Made by a program: the position numbers and the translations under genes | From: Paracoccus yeei ATCC BAA-599 | Lineage (GTDB): Bacteria; Pseudomonadota; Alphaproteobacteria; Rhodobacterales; Rhodobacteraceae | Length of the DNA stretch: 54,840 nucleotides | NCBI RefSeq assembly: GCF_000622145.1 | Contig: NZ_KK211402.1 | Coordinates: forward strand, 311,363 to 366,202 | Direction: 5' to 3' | In this document: piece by piece, positions 34,691 to 43,276 of the stretch | Numbering within the stretch: the first letter of the stretch is position 1 | Layout of the letters: the number at the start of each line of letters is the position of its first letter | Notes under the pieces: generated by a model | Databases searched by the model: none | The model's input: only the letters and a program-made list of their open reading frames with translations | Told to the model about the DNA's origin: nothing

Positions 34691-35328
34691 AGCTGAAACT
34701 CGAGATCAACCCCAACCTCGCCACCCTGATGCAGGCGGAAATCGCTGCCGGTGAAAAGGCCGTTGCCACCGCCATGCGCGAGGCGGGCGCGGGCCTGAAA
34801 TCCGCGTGGCGCGGCCAGATCACCGGCGCGGGGCTCGGTACCCGGCTCGGCAACTCGATCCGGCTGGCCACCTATCCCAAGGGCGGCGAAAGCCTGAACG
34901 CCGCGGCGCTGGTCTGGTCCAACGCCCCGGTGATCGTCGGCGCGCATGATACAGGACCGCTGATACGGTCGCGCAACGGGTTCTGGCTGGCCATCCCGAC
35001 CCCGGCCGCAGGCAAGTCCACCCGCGGCGGCCGGATCACCCCCGGCGAATGGGAACGCCGCACGGGGCTGCGGCTGCGCTTCATCTACCGGCGCCGGGGT
35101 CCGAGCCTGCTGGTGGCCGAGGGGCGACTGAACAGCAAGGGACGCGCCGTGGCCTCCCGCGCGAAAACTGGTCGTGGGCTGACCACGGTGCCAATCTTCC
35201 TTCTCGTGCCGCAGGTCAAGCTGCGCAAGCGGCTCGATCTGGCGCGCGATGCCGAGCAGGCCATCGACGGCGTGCCGGGGCGGATCGTGGCAGGGTGGGA
35301 CGATCTATACACTGAAATGTTGAGATGA
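34687..35328 (+). CDS. Tail-completion type protein (DUF6441-like)
   Basis: 213 residues starting MKLKLEINPNLATLMQAEIA, then GLKSAWRGQITGAGLGTRLG and a C-terminal VKLRKRLDLARDAEQAIDGV. By length and position it matches proteins placed between the head-tail connector and the gpU-like gene, where lambda has Z. It would act in tail completion or tail-to-head joining. The family name is from memory and moderate in certainty. The low-GC insert begins directly after its stop. Confidence 0.7.
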   Translation: MKLKLEINPNLATLMQAEIAAGEKAVATAMREAGAGLKSAWRGQITGAGLGTRLGNSIRLATYPKGGESLNAAALVWSNAPVIVGAHDTGPLIRSRNGFWLAIPTPAAGKSTRGGRITPGEWERRTGLRLRFIYRRRGPSLLVAEGRLNSKGRAVASRAKTGRGLTTVPIFLLVPQVKLRKRLDLARDAEQAIDGVPGRIVAGWDDLYTEMLR

Positions 35329-35408
35329 CGGCAAAGGAGAGTTTGACTCAGACAACGTTCAATGATGCACTCTTGGACAAGAGAGCAACGTGACAGAAGG
35401 GGGTGCAC
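35329..35408 (+). promoter_or_regulatory. Possible own promoter of the low-GC gene pair
   Basis: TTGACT at about 35343-35348 could be a -35 box; no good -10 box is seen. AGAAGGGGG at 35395-35403 is the ribosome site for the ATG at 35409. Read-through from the late promoter is the simpler source of transcription. Confidence 0.3.
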
Positions 35409-35831
35409 ATGGACGAGATTGTTCGGCGAGCCGCGAACCTGACGCAGCGATTGGACCATATGGTTCCAGATCCAGAGATGCCTCTTGCGTTTAATCGGAA
35501 AGCTGCGGCTGACTTGGCTGCGATATCTGAGAAACTATACGAACTGCTGCCAGACCCTTCACTCTCGCCTCTTGAGCGTATCGAAAGACTAGCTCGCGTT
35601 GTTGAGGGGCGGTCACCTGACCTCGAACAACTCCAACCCGCTCACAAGAAGCTCGAGAAGATCAATGAGCGCCTTACTCAGTTGATGCCAGATGATTCCA
35701 ACCCTATGGAGAAGATTGATCAGCTGTATCAGATTATTGTGAGCATGGCTCCCGTTGAATTACGATCTGGCTCTACAATTCAGATGCTTGAGGCCATGGG
35801 AGACCCGAGAGGAAAGATTGAACCTGAATAA
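35409..35831 (+). CDS. Repeat protein, candidate substrate/partner of HExxH enzyme
   Basis: 140 residues from the ATG at 35409. It has three imperfect repeats: LTQRLDHMVPDPEMPLAF (11-28), SEKLYELLPDPSLSPLERIE (40-59) and NERLTQLMPDDSNPMEKID (86-104). Each is a short amphipathic helix, then PD(P/D), then P(L/M)E(R/K)I(E/D). There is no signal peptide or membrane segment. Codon use is clearly lower in GC than the phage genes around it. Its last 14 bases overlap the next gene, so the two products are made together. I know no family for it. As a small protein made with an apparent peptide hydroxylase it may be the modified substrate, with the PD(P/D) turns as candidate sites. Confidence 0.7.
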   Translation: MDEIVRRAANLTQRLDHMVPDPEMPLAFNRKAAADLAAISEKLYELLPDPSLSPLERIERLARVVEGRSPDLEQLQPAHKKLEKINERLTQLMPDDSNPMEKIDQLYQIIVSMAPVELRSGSTIQMLEAMGDPRGKIEPE

Positions 35832-36720
35832 ACTGGTAGAACCAAACAAGTTATCACAAAGTCTTAGCAATTTGGCTGCTTCATTAGGGGCCAGTACCAA
35901 AGCTGTTGACTTTGTTGCTGCAGGTGCCCCCTTCGCTTGCTACCAAACCCTCAAGGGAACATGCCCAAGCGACCATGAGTTTCCTCAAGGCTATTTCTCT
36001 GGGCGCATGGGTAATGCTCGGCGAACAGTCGCAGGGATCGAATGCGCCACGGATGGGCTGGATGAAGCTTGTTTCATGTCACTCCCTCTCGGTGGACATA
36101 AAGCCGTCCGTTCAACCGGAATTTTTTCCTGGGTGGATGAAGCATTAGCAGATCTACAGCGGTACAATCCGGAAGCTCTCTCGCACATCGTGAACTGGTG
36201 CAGGCTATTTGTTTGGGTTTCCAGAGTGGCTTCGGAAATAAACGAAGTGACTTCTGTTGCCATTCCCTCGATCCCTTACTGTATATTTATCTCGAAGAAG
36301 GCAATTAGACATATCCCTCCGAAGACTGTGATCCAGCATGTTGGACTTTACGCTCTTCAGGAGAACATTTTTCATGAGTGCTGCCATCAAGAGTTGACAA
36401 GCTATTTGACACTAAACAGCCTTTTGGTGCAGGAGCGGAGTGCCGTGAATGAGCAGGTTTTCATACCTTGGCGAAGCACTCACTGGCCAATCGACAGAGC
36501 GATTCATGCAGCGTTTGTTTACTCTAGATTAAGCTGGTTTCGCGGCATTGCACTTACTAGCAACAGACTACATCCACGAGAATCTTCCGCGCTGATTGAC
36601 GCACAGTGTGATGGGAGAGTGGCACTCGAATATTTGACCAAACAGATCACTGAACGCGTGGGCGTCCTTTCTGATGAAGGCCGAGCAATACTCCGGGAAT
36701 TGAACGAAGTCGCGCTCTAA
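35818..36720 (+). CDS. HExxH protein resembling aKG-HExxH peptide beta-hydroxylases
   Basis: 300 residues from a TTG at 35818, with AGAGGA at 35808-35813. The next upstream TTG at 35755 reads as shadow of the gene before. Near residue 183 is NIFHECCHQELTSYL (HExxH at 186-190), followed about 27 residues later by FIPWRSTHWPIDRAIHAAFV with a possible third metal ligand His230. Upstream lies VAIPSIPYCIFIS. This pattern (S/P...IFIS, HExxH, PWR...RP/I, HAAFVY) is what I know of the mod_HExxH domain of RiPP enzymes, which use iron and 2-oxoglutarate to hydroxylate peptide side chains. A metalloprotease is the alternative. Low GC points to recent transfer. Confidence 0.65.
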   Translation: MNLNKLVEPNKLSQSLSNLAASLGASTKAVDFVAAGAPFACYQTLKGTCPSDHEFPQGYFSGRMGNARRTVAGIECATDGLDEACFMSLPLGGHKAVRSTGIFSWVDEALADLQRYNPEALSHIVNWCRLFVWVSRVASEINEVTSVAIPSIPYCIFISKKAIRHIPPKTVIQHVGLYALQENIFHECCHQELTSYLTLNSLLVQERSAVNEQVFIPWRSTHWPIDRAIHAAFVYSRLSWFRGIALTSNRLHPRESSALIDAQCDGRVALEYLTKQITERVGVLSDEGRAILRELNEVAL

Positions 36721-36819
36721 ATTTCTTACCCTTGATGAGCTTCGTGGTAGGCGAATAGGTTTTTGCCTCAATGGGGATTCTATTAATAAACGCAGTCGGC
36801 ACCTTTAAGAAGTTTCCTC

Positions 36820-37242
36820 ATGCCCACCACCCGCGAACTCGTCCTCGCCGCGTTGCACGCGCGGCTGCAGCCTCTTGCCGCCCTCACCCTGCGTGACGAG
36901 GTGCTGCCCGAACGGATCCCGGCGGCCGGGCTGATCATCCTGCGCGACGGCCAGCCGGGCGAGCCGGAAGTGACGCTGTCACCGCTGCGCTGTCACTACC
37001 AGCACCGGGCCGAGCTGGAGATCGTCGTTCAGGCTGGCACCGGCCGGGCCAGCGCCTTCGACGACCTGATAGCTGCCATCGGCGCGGCGCTTGAAGCCGA
37101 CCGGACGCTTGGCGGCCTCTGTGACTGGGTCGAACCCGAGGCCCCGGCATCGGTCGACCTGCCCATCGAGGGTGCCGCGGCCTTGAAGGCGGCGGTCATC
37201 ACCATCGTCCTGCACTACACCACGACCGGCCCTCTGGCCTGA
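36820..37242 (+). CDS. Tail terminator-like protein (gpU position)
   Basis: 140 residues starting MPTTRELVLAALHARLQPLA. LTLRDEVLPERIPAAGLIIL, CHYQHRAELEIVVQAGTGRA and KAAVITIVLHYTTTGP give the alternating pattern of gpU-like tail terminators, which end tail growth and dock to the head. GC is high again, so the phage module resumes here. It lies directly before the tail tube gene. Confidence 0.75.
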   Translation: MPTTRELVLAALHARLQPLAALTLRDEVLPERIPAAGLIILRDGQPGEPEVTLSPLRCHYQHRAELEIVVQAGTGRASAFDDLIAAIGAALEADRTLGGLCDWVEPEAPASVDLPIEGAAALKAAVITIVLHYTTTGPLA

Positions 37243-37265
37243 CACCCCCCACATAGGAGACCCCC

Positions 37266-38204
37266 ATGGCACGCGCTCACGGCGCGCGGGCGCAGATGGC
37301 GCTTGCGTTCGAGACGGTTTACGGCACCCCGCCCGCCAGCGGCTATCGGCTGATGCCCTTTGCCCGCACCACACTGGGCGCGGAACAGCCGCTGCTGAAT
37401 TCCGAGCTGCTGGGCTACGGCCGAGATCCCTTGGCCCCCATCAAAGACGCCGTCACCGCCGATGGCGAAGTGGTGGTGCCGATCGATGTGGAGGCCTTCG
37501 GCTTCTGGCTGAAGGCGGCCTTAGGCGCCCCGACCACGACCGGGACCACGCCCAAGACCCACACGTTCCAGTCCGGGAACTGGACCCTGCCCTCCATGGC
37601 CATCGAGGTGGCGATGCCGGAGGTGCCGCGGTTTGCGATGTATGCTGGTTGCGTGGTGGACCAGTTGTCCTGGCAGATGAACCGCTCGGGCCTGCTGACT
37701 GCGACTGCACGGCTGATCGCCCAAGGCGAGGCCATCGCGGCCACCACGGCCGCGGGGACGCCCACCGCTCTGGGCTTGCAGCGCTTCGGCCACTTCAACG
37801 GGGTGGTGAAGCGCAATGGCACCACCTTGGGCAATGTCGTCTCGGCCGAGATCACCTATGCCAACGGCCTCGACCGGATCGAGACCATCCGCAACGACGG
37901 CAAGATCGAAGGCGCCGATCCCGGCATGGCGGCCCTGACCGGCCGGATCGAGGTGCGCTTCGCGGACTCGGCGCTGGTGACACAAGCCATCGACGGCACA
38001 CCCTGCGAGTTGGAGTTCGCCTACAGCCTCGGCGCGAACGCCAGCTACACCTTCACCGCCCATGCCGTCTACCTGCCCGTCCCGCGGATCGAGATCCCCG
38101 GACCCCAGGGCATCCAGGCCACCTTCGACTGGCAGGCCGCCAAGGCCACCAGCCCCGCCCGCATGTGCACCGCCGTCCTCGTCAACACTGTCACGGGATA
38201 CTGA
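37266..38204 (+). CDS. Major tail tube protein
   Basis: 312 residues. MARAHGARAQMALAFETVYG and TPPASGYRLMPFARTTLGAE open a family of tail tube proteins of siphophages. PSMAIEVAMPEVPRFAMYAG, LDRIETIRNDGKIEGADPGM and GANASYTFTAHAVYLPVPRI are beta-strand-rich. It lies between the terminator-like gene and the G/GT-type chaperone genes, as lambda V does. Confidence 0.85.
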   Translation: MARAHGARAQMALAFETVYGTPPASGYRLMPFARTTLGAEQPLLNSELLGYGRDPLAPIKDAVTADGEVVVPIDVEAFGFWLKAALGAPTTTGTTPKTHTFQSGNWTLPSMAIEVAMPEVPRFAMYAGCVVDQLSWQMNRSGLLTATARLIAQGEAIAATTAAGTPTALGLQRFGHFNGVVKRNGTTLGNVVSAEITYANGLDRIETIRNDGKIEGADPGMAALTGRIEVRFADSALVTQAIDGTPCELEFAYSLGANASYTFTAHAVYLPVPRIEIPGPQGIQATFDWQAAKATSPARMCTAVLVNTVTGY

Positions 38205-38206
38205 CC

Positions 38207-38644
38207 ATGATCCGCCTGAACCTGTCGAACCGCCCTGAATGGCTGGACCTCCTGCCCGGACTGCGCGTGCTGGTGGCCCCACTGACCACCGCGCTCATGG
38301 TCTCCGCTCGCGCGGACCCGATGATCGACGGCCTGTCGGACAGTTCCAGCCAGGAGGACATGGCGCTGGCCATGGCCAAGGCCGTCGCGCGCCAGGCGGT
38401 GCTGGAATGGGACGGCGTTGGTGACGAGGCAGGCAACCTCGTGCCCGTCAGCCCGGCGGGGATCGACGCTCTCTTGGAAATCTGGCCGGTGTTCGAAGCC
38501 TTCCAGGCGCAATACGTCGCCCGCGGCCTCATGCTGGATCAGGAAAAAAACGCCTCCGGGCCCTCGCCGACTGGTCCTTCGGCGGGGGCGACGACTATTG
38601 CGCGGCCTGCGCGGGCCCCTGCCCCGACTGCCCCGCAAGACTGA
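38207..38644 (+). CDS. Tail assembly chaperone, short form (G-like)
   Basis: 145 residues starting MIRLNLSNRPEWLDLLPGLR. Acidic helices follow (DGLSDSSSQEDMALAMAKAV, AGIDALLEIWPVFEAFQAQY). After GLMLDQEKN the in-frame tail is Pro/Ala/Ser-rich, as expected downstream of a frameshift site. In lambda the G protein coats the tape measure protein during tail assembly. Confidence 0.8.
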   Translation: MIRLNLSNRPEWLDLLPGLRVLVAPLTTALMVSARADPMIDGLSDSSSQEDMALAMAKAVARQAVLEWDGVGDEAGNLVPVSPAGIDALLEIWPVFEAFQAQYVARGLMLDQEKNASGPSPTGPSAGATTIARPARAPAPTAPQD

Positions 38645-38874
38645 ACAGGCCGATGACGGTCGAGGGCTGGCAGGTCTGGGACCTGACCCAGCGCCTCGGC
38701 GGCCAGCTGCGCCTCGCGCCGGGGGCCGTCATCGGATGGGACATGGGTGCCGCGCTCTCATTGGCGCAGGCGCTGGGCATTGCGCCCCTGATCGCCGCCG
38801 AACTGCTGCCCGAGATCGAGGCGGTGATGGTGCGCAAACTGAACGAGCAGATGGAAGGACGCCGGAATGGCTGA
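38207..38874 (+). CDS. Tail assembly chaperone, -1 frameshift long form (GT-like)
   Basis: Translation of the G-like frame can slip back one base at A-AAA-AAC (38545-38551) and continue from CGC at 38551 to the stop at 38874. The added part reads RLRALADWSFGGGDDYCAAC, then AGPCPDCPARLNRPMTVEGW, and LTQRLGGQLRLAPGAVIGWD. It is open with no stop and four of its cysteines form a C-x2-C...C-x2-C set. The fused product is about 222 residues. The only ATG for a separate protein (38653) has a poor ribosome site. This is the lambda G/GT arrangement. Confidence 0.8.
38545..38551 (+). promoter_or_regulatory. Slippery heptamer A-AAA-AAC for -1 frameshift
   Basis: Seven A residues then C, with the zero frame reading GAA AAA AAC. 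Re-pairing one base back leaves both codons matched. The frame reached is the one that runs through to 38874. Confidence 0.8.
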
Positions 38875-41329
38875 AAAGAAGGTCTCCGTCCGCCTCGTGG
38901 CGGAGGGCGGGCGGCGCGTGCGCGCGGAACTGGAAGGGGTGGGCGAGGCCGGTGCCCGTGGTTTCGGCCGTCTGTCGCGCGAGATGGAACTGGCGAACAC
39001 CCGGTTGGCGAGTTTCGCACGCCGTGCCGGTCTCGCCCTTGGGGCTGCCGCTGCCGCCGCCACGGCCTCGCTCGGCCTGATCGTCCGATCCACCGCCGAG
39101 AGCGCCGCGCAGATCCGGCAGTTCGCGCAGGTCGCCAATGCAACGCCCGAGGCACTGCAGCGCTGGTCGGCGGGGGCGCGGACGGTTGGCATCGAGCAAG
39201 AGAAGCTGGCCGATATCCTGAAGGACGTGAACGACCGGGTGGGGGATTTCCTGCAGACCGGCGGCGGGCCGATGGCGGATTTCTTCGAGAACGTGGCCCC
39301 GCGCGTGGGCGTCACGGCCGACCAGTTCGCCCGCCTTTCCGGCCCCGAGGCGCTTCAGCTTTATGTCGACACGCTGGAACGGGCCGGGCTCAGCCAGCAG
39401 GAGATGACCTTCTATCTGGAGGCCATGGCCTCGGACGCGACGCGATTGATCCCCCTCCTGCGGAACGGCGGCGCCGAGATGGCCCGGCTTGGGGATCAGG
39501 CCTCCGATCTCGGCGCGGTGCTGGACAATGATGCGCTGGAAGCCCTGCGCCGCACCCAACTCGCTCTGGGCACCGTATCCCTCGTGTTCGATGGCCTCCG
39601 GAACCGCATCGCCGTGGCCGTCGCCCCGACCATCGAGGCACTGGCCAATGCCTTCGTCGCCCTCGCGTCAGATGGTGGCATCCTGCGGTCGGCCATCGAC
39701 ACGCTTATCGGTAACCTCGGCCGTCTCGCCACGTATGCCGCGACCTTCGCCGCCGTCATGGCCGGGCGCTGGGTCGCGGGAATGGCGGCCGCAGCCTTGT
39801 CCGTGCGCGGGCTTGCCACCGCGCTGGTGTTACTGCGCGGCGCTCTGATCCGCACCGGCATCGGCGCGCTGATCGTCGGGGCGGGCGAGCTGGTCTATCA
39901 ATTCTCGCAGCTCGTCGCCCGGGTCGGCGGGGTGGGCGAGACCTTCCGCTTGCTTGGCGATCTGGCCCGCGAAGTCTGGTCGCGCATCGGCCTGTCGCTC
40001 GACGCGGCCCTCGCTCGGATGACAGCTGGATGGGAGGGGCTGAAGGCGGCCGGTCTTTCGGCCTTGGAAGGCACCATCGCGGGTGTCGTCAGCTTCGGCG
40101 ACCGGACGGCGGCGATCTTCCAGGGGGCCTATGACGCGGCGGTGGCGATCTGGGGCAGCCTGCCGGGGGCCATCGGAGACTTCGCGTTTCAGGCCGCGAA
40201 CGGGCTGATCTCCGGCGTCGAGGCGATGTTGAACGGTGTCGTCACCCGTATCAACAGCTTCATCGAGACCCTGAACGCGGCGCTGGCCTTGCTGCCAGAG
40301 TGGGCCACGGGCGAAGGTGGCGTGCGGATCGGCATCCTCGATCCGGTGGAACTGGGGCGTATCGGCAATCCCTTTGAAGGGGCCGCGACCGCAGCCGGGG
40401 CCGCAGCCGCGGATGCCTTCTCGGCCGCGCTGTCGCGGACCTATCTGGAACCACCCGATCTCGGGCTCGGGGCCATGGCTGACGATGCCCGCGCCCGGGC
40501 CGACGGCTATCGCGAGGCGGCCGGGATGCTCGCCGATGCCGCCGGTCGGCCGCTCGCCAGCTGGCAGGCTTTGAAGAATGCGGTGACCGGCACGGGGGTC
40601 GACGCCGAGACTGCGCTGGCGGGTGCCGCTGCTGCGGCCGGGGCCCTGGGCGAAGACCTGGACGATACCGGCGGAGCGGCAGGTCGCGCCGGTGCGGCGG
40701 GGCGACAGGCAGGGGCCGACACTGCCGACGGAGCCGAGCAGGCTCTGACCGGCTGGCAAGCCGTCACCGCCGCACTTGCCGACTACGCCGCCAAAGCGCG
40801 CGACATCGGCGGGGATATCGGGAGCGCGCTGGTCGGCGCGTTCCAGAGCGCCGAGAACGCCATCGGCGACTTTGTGAAAACCGGAAAGCTCGACTTTCGC
40901 GATCTGGTCACATCGATGATCGCCGATCTTGCGAAGCTCGCGGCCCGCCGCTTCATCCTCGGCCCGATTGCGAACGCTCTCTCCGGAGCGCTGGGCGGCG
41001 CGGGCGGGATCTTCGCCAACATCCTGCATGCGGGCGGGATGGTCGGTGCCCCTGGTCCCGGACGCATGGTCCCGGCGCTGGCCTTTGCGGGTGCCCCGCG
41101 CATGCACAACGGGGGCTGGGCCGGGCTGCGACCGGACGAGGTGCCCGCAATCCTGCAACGCGGGGAGCGGGTTCTCTCCCGGCGCGAGGCGGCCGGTCAC
41201 GGCCAGGCGAGCGCTTCCACAGTCAACGTCACGATCAACGCCCGCGACGCCGAGAGCTTCCGCCAGTCCCGGACACAGGTCGCCAGCGACATCGCCCGCG
41301 CCGTGTCGCTTGGGCGGAGGGGGATGTGA
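38867..41329 (+). CDS. Tape measure protein
   Basis: 820 residues. MAEKKVSVRLVAEGGRRVRA opens a long helical protein, with hydrophobic stretches (LGAAAAAATASLGLIVRSTA; ALRSVRGLATALVL-type region near 300). The C-terminal DFVKTGKLDFRDLVTSMIAD followed by LAKLAARRFILGPI is the lambda-type tape measure end domain. It sets tail length and is ejected with the DNA. At 820 residues a tail of roughly 120 nm would be expected by the usual rule of about 1.5 angstrom per residue. The start overlaps the chaperone stop by 8 bases. Confidence 0.92.
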   Translation: MAEKKVSVRLVAEGGRRVRAELEGVGEAGARGFGRLSREMELANTRLASFARRAGLALGAAAAAATASLGLIVRSTAESAAQIRQFAQVANATPEALQRWSAGARTVGIEQEKLADILKDVNDRVGDFLQTGGGPMADFFENVAPRVGVTADQFARLSGPEALQLYVDTLERAGLSQQEMTFYLEAMASDATRLIPLLRNGGAEMARLGDQASDLGAVLDNDALEALRRTQLALGTVSLVFDGLRNRIAVAVAPTIEALANAFVALASDGGILRSAIDTLIGNLGRLATYAATFAAVMAGRWVAGMAAAALSVRGLATALVLLRGALIRTGIGALIVGAGELVYQFSQLVARVGGVGETFRLLGDLAREVWSRIGLSLDAALARMTAGWEGLKAAGLSALEGTIAGVVSFGDRTAAIFQGAYDAAVAIWGSLPGAIGDFAFQAANGLISGVEAMLNGVVTRINSFIETLNAALALLPEWATGEGGVRIGILDPVELGRIGNPFEGAATAAGAAAADAFSAALSRTYLEPPDLGLGAMADDARARADGYREAAGMLADAAGRPLASWQALKNAVTGTGVDAETALAGAAAAAGALGEDLDDTGGAAGRAGAAGRQAGADTADGAEQALTGWQAVTAALADYAAKARDIGGDIGSALVGAFQSAENAIGDFVKTGKLDFRDLVTSMIADLAKLAARRFILGPIANALSGALGGAGGIFANILHAGGMVGAPGPGRMVPALAFAGAPRMHNGGWAGLRPDEVPAILQRGERVLSRREAAGHGQASASTVNVTINARDAESFRQSRTQVASDIARAVSLGRRGM

Positions 41330-41955
41330 TGGCTTTCCACGAGGTCCGCTTTCCGGACAACATCAGCCGCGGCGCACGCGGTGGCCCCGAGCGGCGCACC
41401 CAGATCGTCGAGCTGGCAAGCGGGGCCGAGGAACGCAACGCCAGCTGGGCCAACAGCCGCCGCCGCTATGACGTGGCCTACGGCATCCGCCGCGCTGACG
41501 ATCTGGCAGCAGTCGTCGCCTTCTTCGAGGCCCGCAACGGCCGCCTCCACGGCTTCCGGTTCAAGGACTGGGCCGATTTCAAGTCCTGCCTGCCATCGCA
41601 GTCGCCGGGGCCGACCAACCAGCCCATCGGCACCGGCAACGGGTCAGCCACCCTGTTCCAGCTGACCAAACGCTACAGCTCCGGCGCGCAGTCCTGGACG
41701 CGGGCCATCACCAAACCCGTCGCCGGGACGGTGACCATCGCCCTGAACGGCACGCCGCAGGCCTCCGGCTGGTCTGTCTCTTCCGTCAACGGCCTTGTCA
41801 CTTTCACCGCGGCTCCCGCCGCAGGCGTCGCGATCACCGCGGGCTTCGAATTCGACGTCCCTGTCCGCTTCGACACCGACGCCCTCGACGTCACCCTCGA
41901 TCTCGAACGCCTCGGGTCGATCACCTCGATCCCTCTCGTGGAAATCCGCACATGA
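41329..41955 (+). CDS. Distal tail protein, DUF2460 family (GTA gp12-like)
   Basis: 208 residues. FHEVRFPDNISRGARGGPER, ANSRRRYDVAYGIRRADDLA and FFEARNGRLHGFRFKDWADF are the conserved DUF2460/TIGR02217 blocks, known from ORFg12 of the Rhodobacter capsulatus gene transfer agent, a distal tail ring protein. It is followed in order by the g13-, g14- and g15-like genes. Confidence 0.92.
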   Translation: MAFHEVRFPDNISRGARGGPERRTQIVELASGAEERNASWANSRRRYDVAYGIRRADDLAAVVAFFEARNGRLHGFRFKDWADFKSCLPSQSPGPTNQPIGTGNGSATLFQLTKRYSSGAQSWTRAITKPVAGTVTIALNGTPQASGWSVSSVNGLVTFTAAPAAGVAITAGFEFDVPVRFDTDALDVTLDLERLGSITSIPLVEIRT

Positions 41956-42836
41956 AAGCCCTGAACCCCGCGCTGCAGGCCCTTCTCGACGAGGGCGCCA
42001 CCACCCTGTCCTGGTGCTGGCGGATCACCCGAGCGGACGGCGTGACCTTTGGCTTCACCGACCACGACAGGGCCCTGTCGTTCGACGGGACCGAGTTCGA
42101 ACCGGAAAGCGGGCTGACGGCGTCAGAGGTGCGCTCGGGCTCCGACCTCTCGGTCGATGCGCAGGACGCGCAAGGCGTGCTGTCCTCCGACCGGATCACC
42201 GAGACCGACATCCTCGACGGCCGATGGGACGCCGCAGTTGTCGAGGTCTGGCGGGTGAACTGGGCAAACCCTTCGCAGCGCGTGCTGCTGCGCCGCGGTG
42301 CCATCGGCCAGATCCGTCGCGGGCGCCTCGCCTTCGTGGCAGAGGTGCGGTCGCTGGCCCATGTCCTTGGCCAGACCGTGGGGCGAACGTTCCAGGCGAG
42401 TTGCGACGCCGCGCTGGGCGACGCACGCTGCGGCGTGAACCTCGAGGCACCAGCCTTAAAGGGCAGCGGCGCGGTGATCGATGTCCTGCGCGACCGGGCG
42501 TTCACCGCCTCCGGCCTTGGCACCTTTGCGGCGAGCTGGTTCACCTTCGGACTGGTCGAATGGTCGACCGGGGCGAATGCCGGGCGGCGCGTCGAGGTGC
42601 TGTCGCACGACCTCGTCGACGGGGTGGCGATCCTGACCCTGCTGGAAGCCCCGGTGCGCCCGATCACGGCGATAGACAGTTTCATCGTCCAGGCAGGCTG
42701 CGACAAGCGGATCGCTACCTGCGGGACGAAGTTCGCCAATGTCGCGAACTTCCGGGGCTTCCCACACATCCCCGGTCAGGACGCGGTTCTTCGATACGCC
42801 ACCAAGGACGGCGGCCACGAGGGGGCTGTGCTGTGA
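41952..42836 (+). CDS. Tail-tip hub protein, DUF2163 family (GTA gp13-like)
   Basis: 294 residues starting MKALNPALQALLDEGATTLS. FGFTDHDRALSFDGTEFEPE, RRGAIGQIRRGRLAFVAEVR and the cysteine-bearing end (AGCDKRIATCGTKFANVANF with RGFPHIPGQD) are the DUF2163/phage_BR0599 signature. In the GTA this protein (ORFg13) forms the hub with an iron-sulphur-like Cys set. ATGA coupling on both sides. Confidence 0.92.
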   Translation: MKALNPALQALLDEGATTLSWCWRITRADGVTFGFTDHDRALSFDGTEFEPESGLTASEVRSGSDLSVDAQDAQGVLSSDRITETDILDGRWDAAVVEVWRVNWANPSQRVLLRRGAIGQIRRGRLAFVAEVRSLAHVLGQTVGRTFQASCDAALGDARCGVNLEAPALKGSGAVIDVLRDRAFTASGLGTFAASWFTFGLVEWSTGANAGRRVEVLSHDLVDGVAILTLLEAPVRPITAIDSFIVQAGCDKRIATCGTKFANVANFRGFPHIPGQDAVLRYATKDGGHEGAVL

Positions 42837-43267
42837 CGGCCGCCGATCCATTGCTTGTCATCGCCGTCGCCCGGTCCTGGCTCGGCACGCCCTATCACGA
42901 CCAGGCCAGCCTGCGCGGGGTCGGCTGCGATTGCCTCGGCCTGGCACGGGGCGTCTGGCGCGAGGTCATCGGGCCGGAGCCGTTCCCGATCCCGCCCTAC
43001 AGCCGGGATTGGGGCGAGACCGGCCCTCGCGAGGTGCTGGCGGACGGCGCGCGGGCGATGATGCCGGAAATCGTACCAGCATATGCGCCGCCCGGTGCTC
43101 TGATCCTGTTCCGGATGATGCCCCGCGCCATCGCCAAGCATGTGGGCATCCTGACCGGACCTGACATCTTCCTTCACGCCTATGAACGCCTCGGCGTGAT
43201 CGAGGAACCGCTGACACCTGCATGGCGACGCCGCATCGCGTTCGCCTTCCTGTTCCCTGCGCGCTGA
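42833..43267 (+). CDS. NlpC/P60 tail peptidase (GTA gp14-like)
   Basis: 144 residues from the GTG at 42833, which overlaps the previous stop. The nucleophile lies in LRGVGCDCLGLARGVWREVI, with the His in AKHVGILTGPDIFLHAYERL. It is an NlpC/P60 cysteine peptidase that opens peptidoglycan during DNA entry, as ORFg14 of the GTA does. The start was chosen because the DNA upstream in this frame is a shadow of the DUF2163 gene. Confidence 0.9.
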   Translation: MTAADPLLVIAVARSWLGTPYHDQASLRGVGCDCLGLARGVWREVIGPEPFPIPPYSRDWGETGPREVLADGARAMMPEIVPAYAPPGALILFRMMPRAIAKHVGILTGPDIFLHAYERLGVIEEPLTPAWRRRIAFAFLFPAR

Positions 43268-43276
43268 GAGTTTCCC

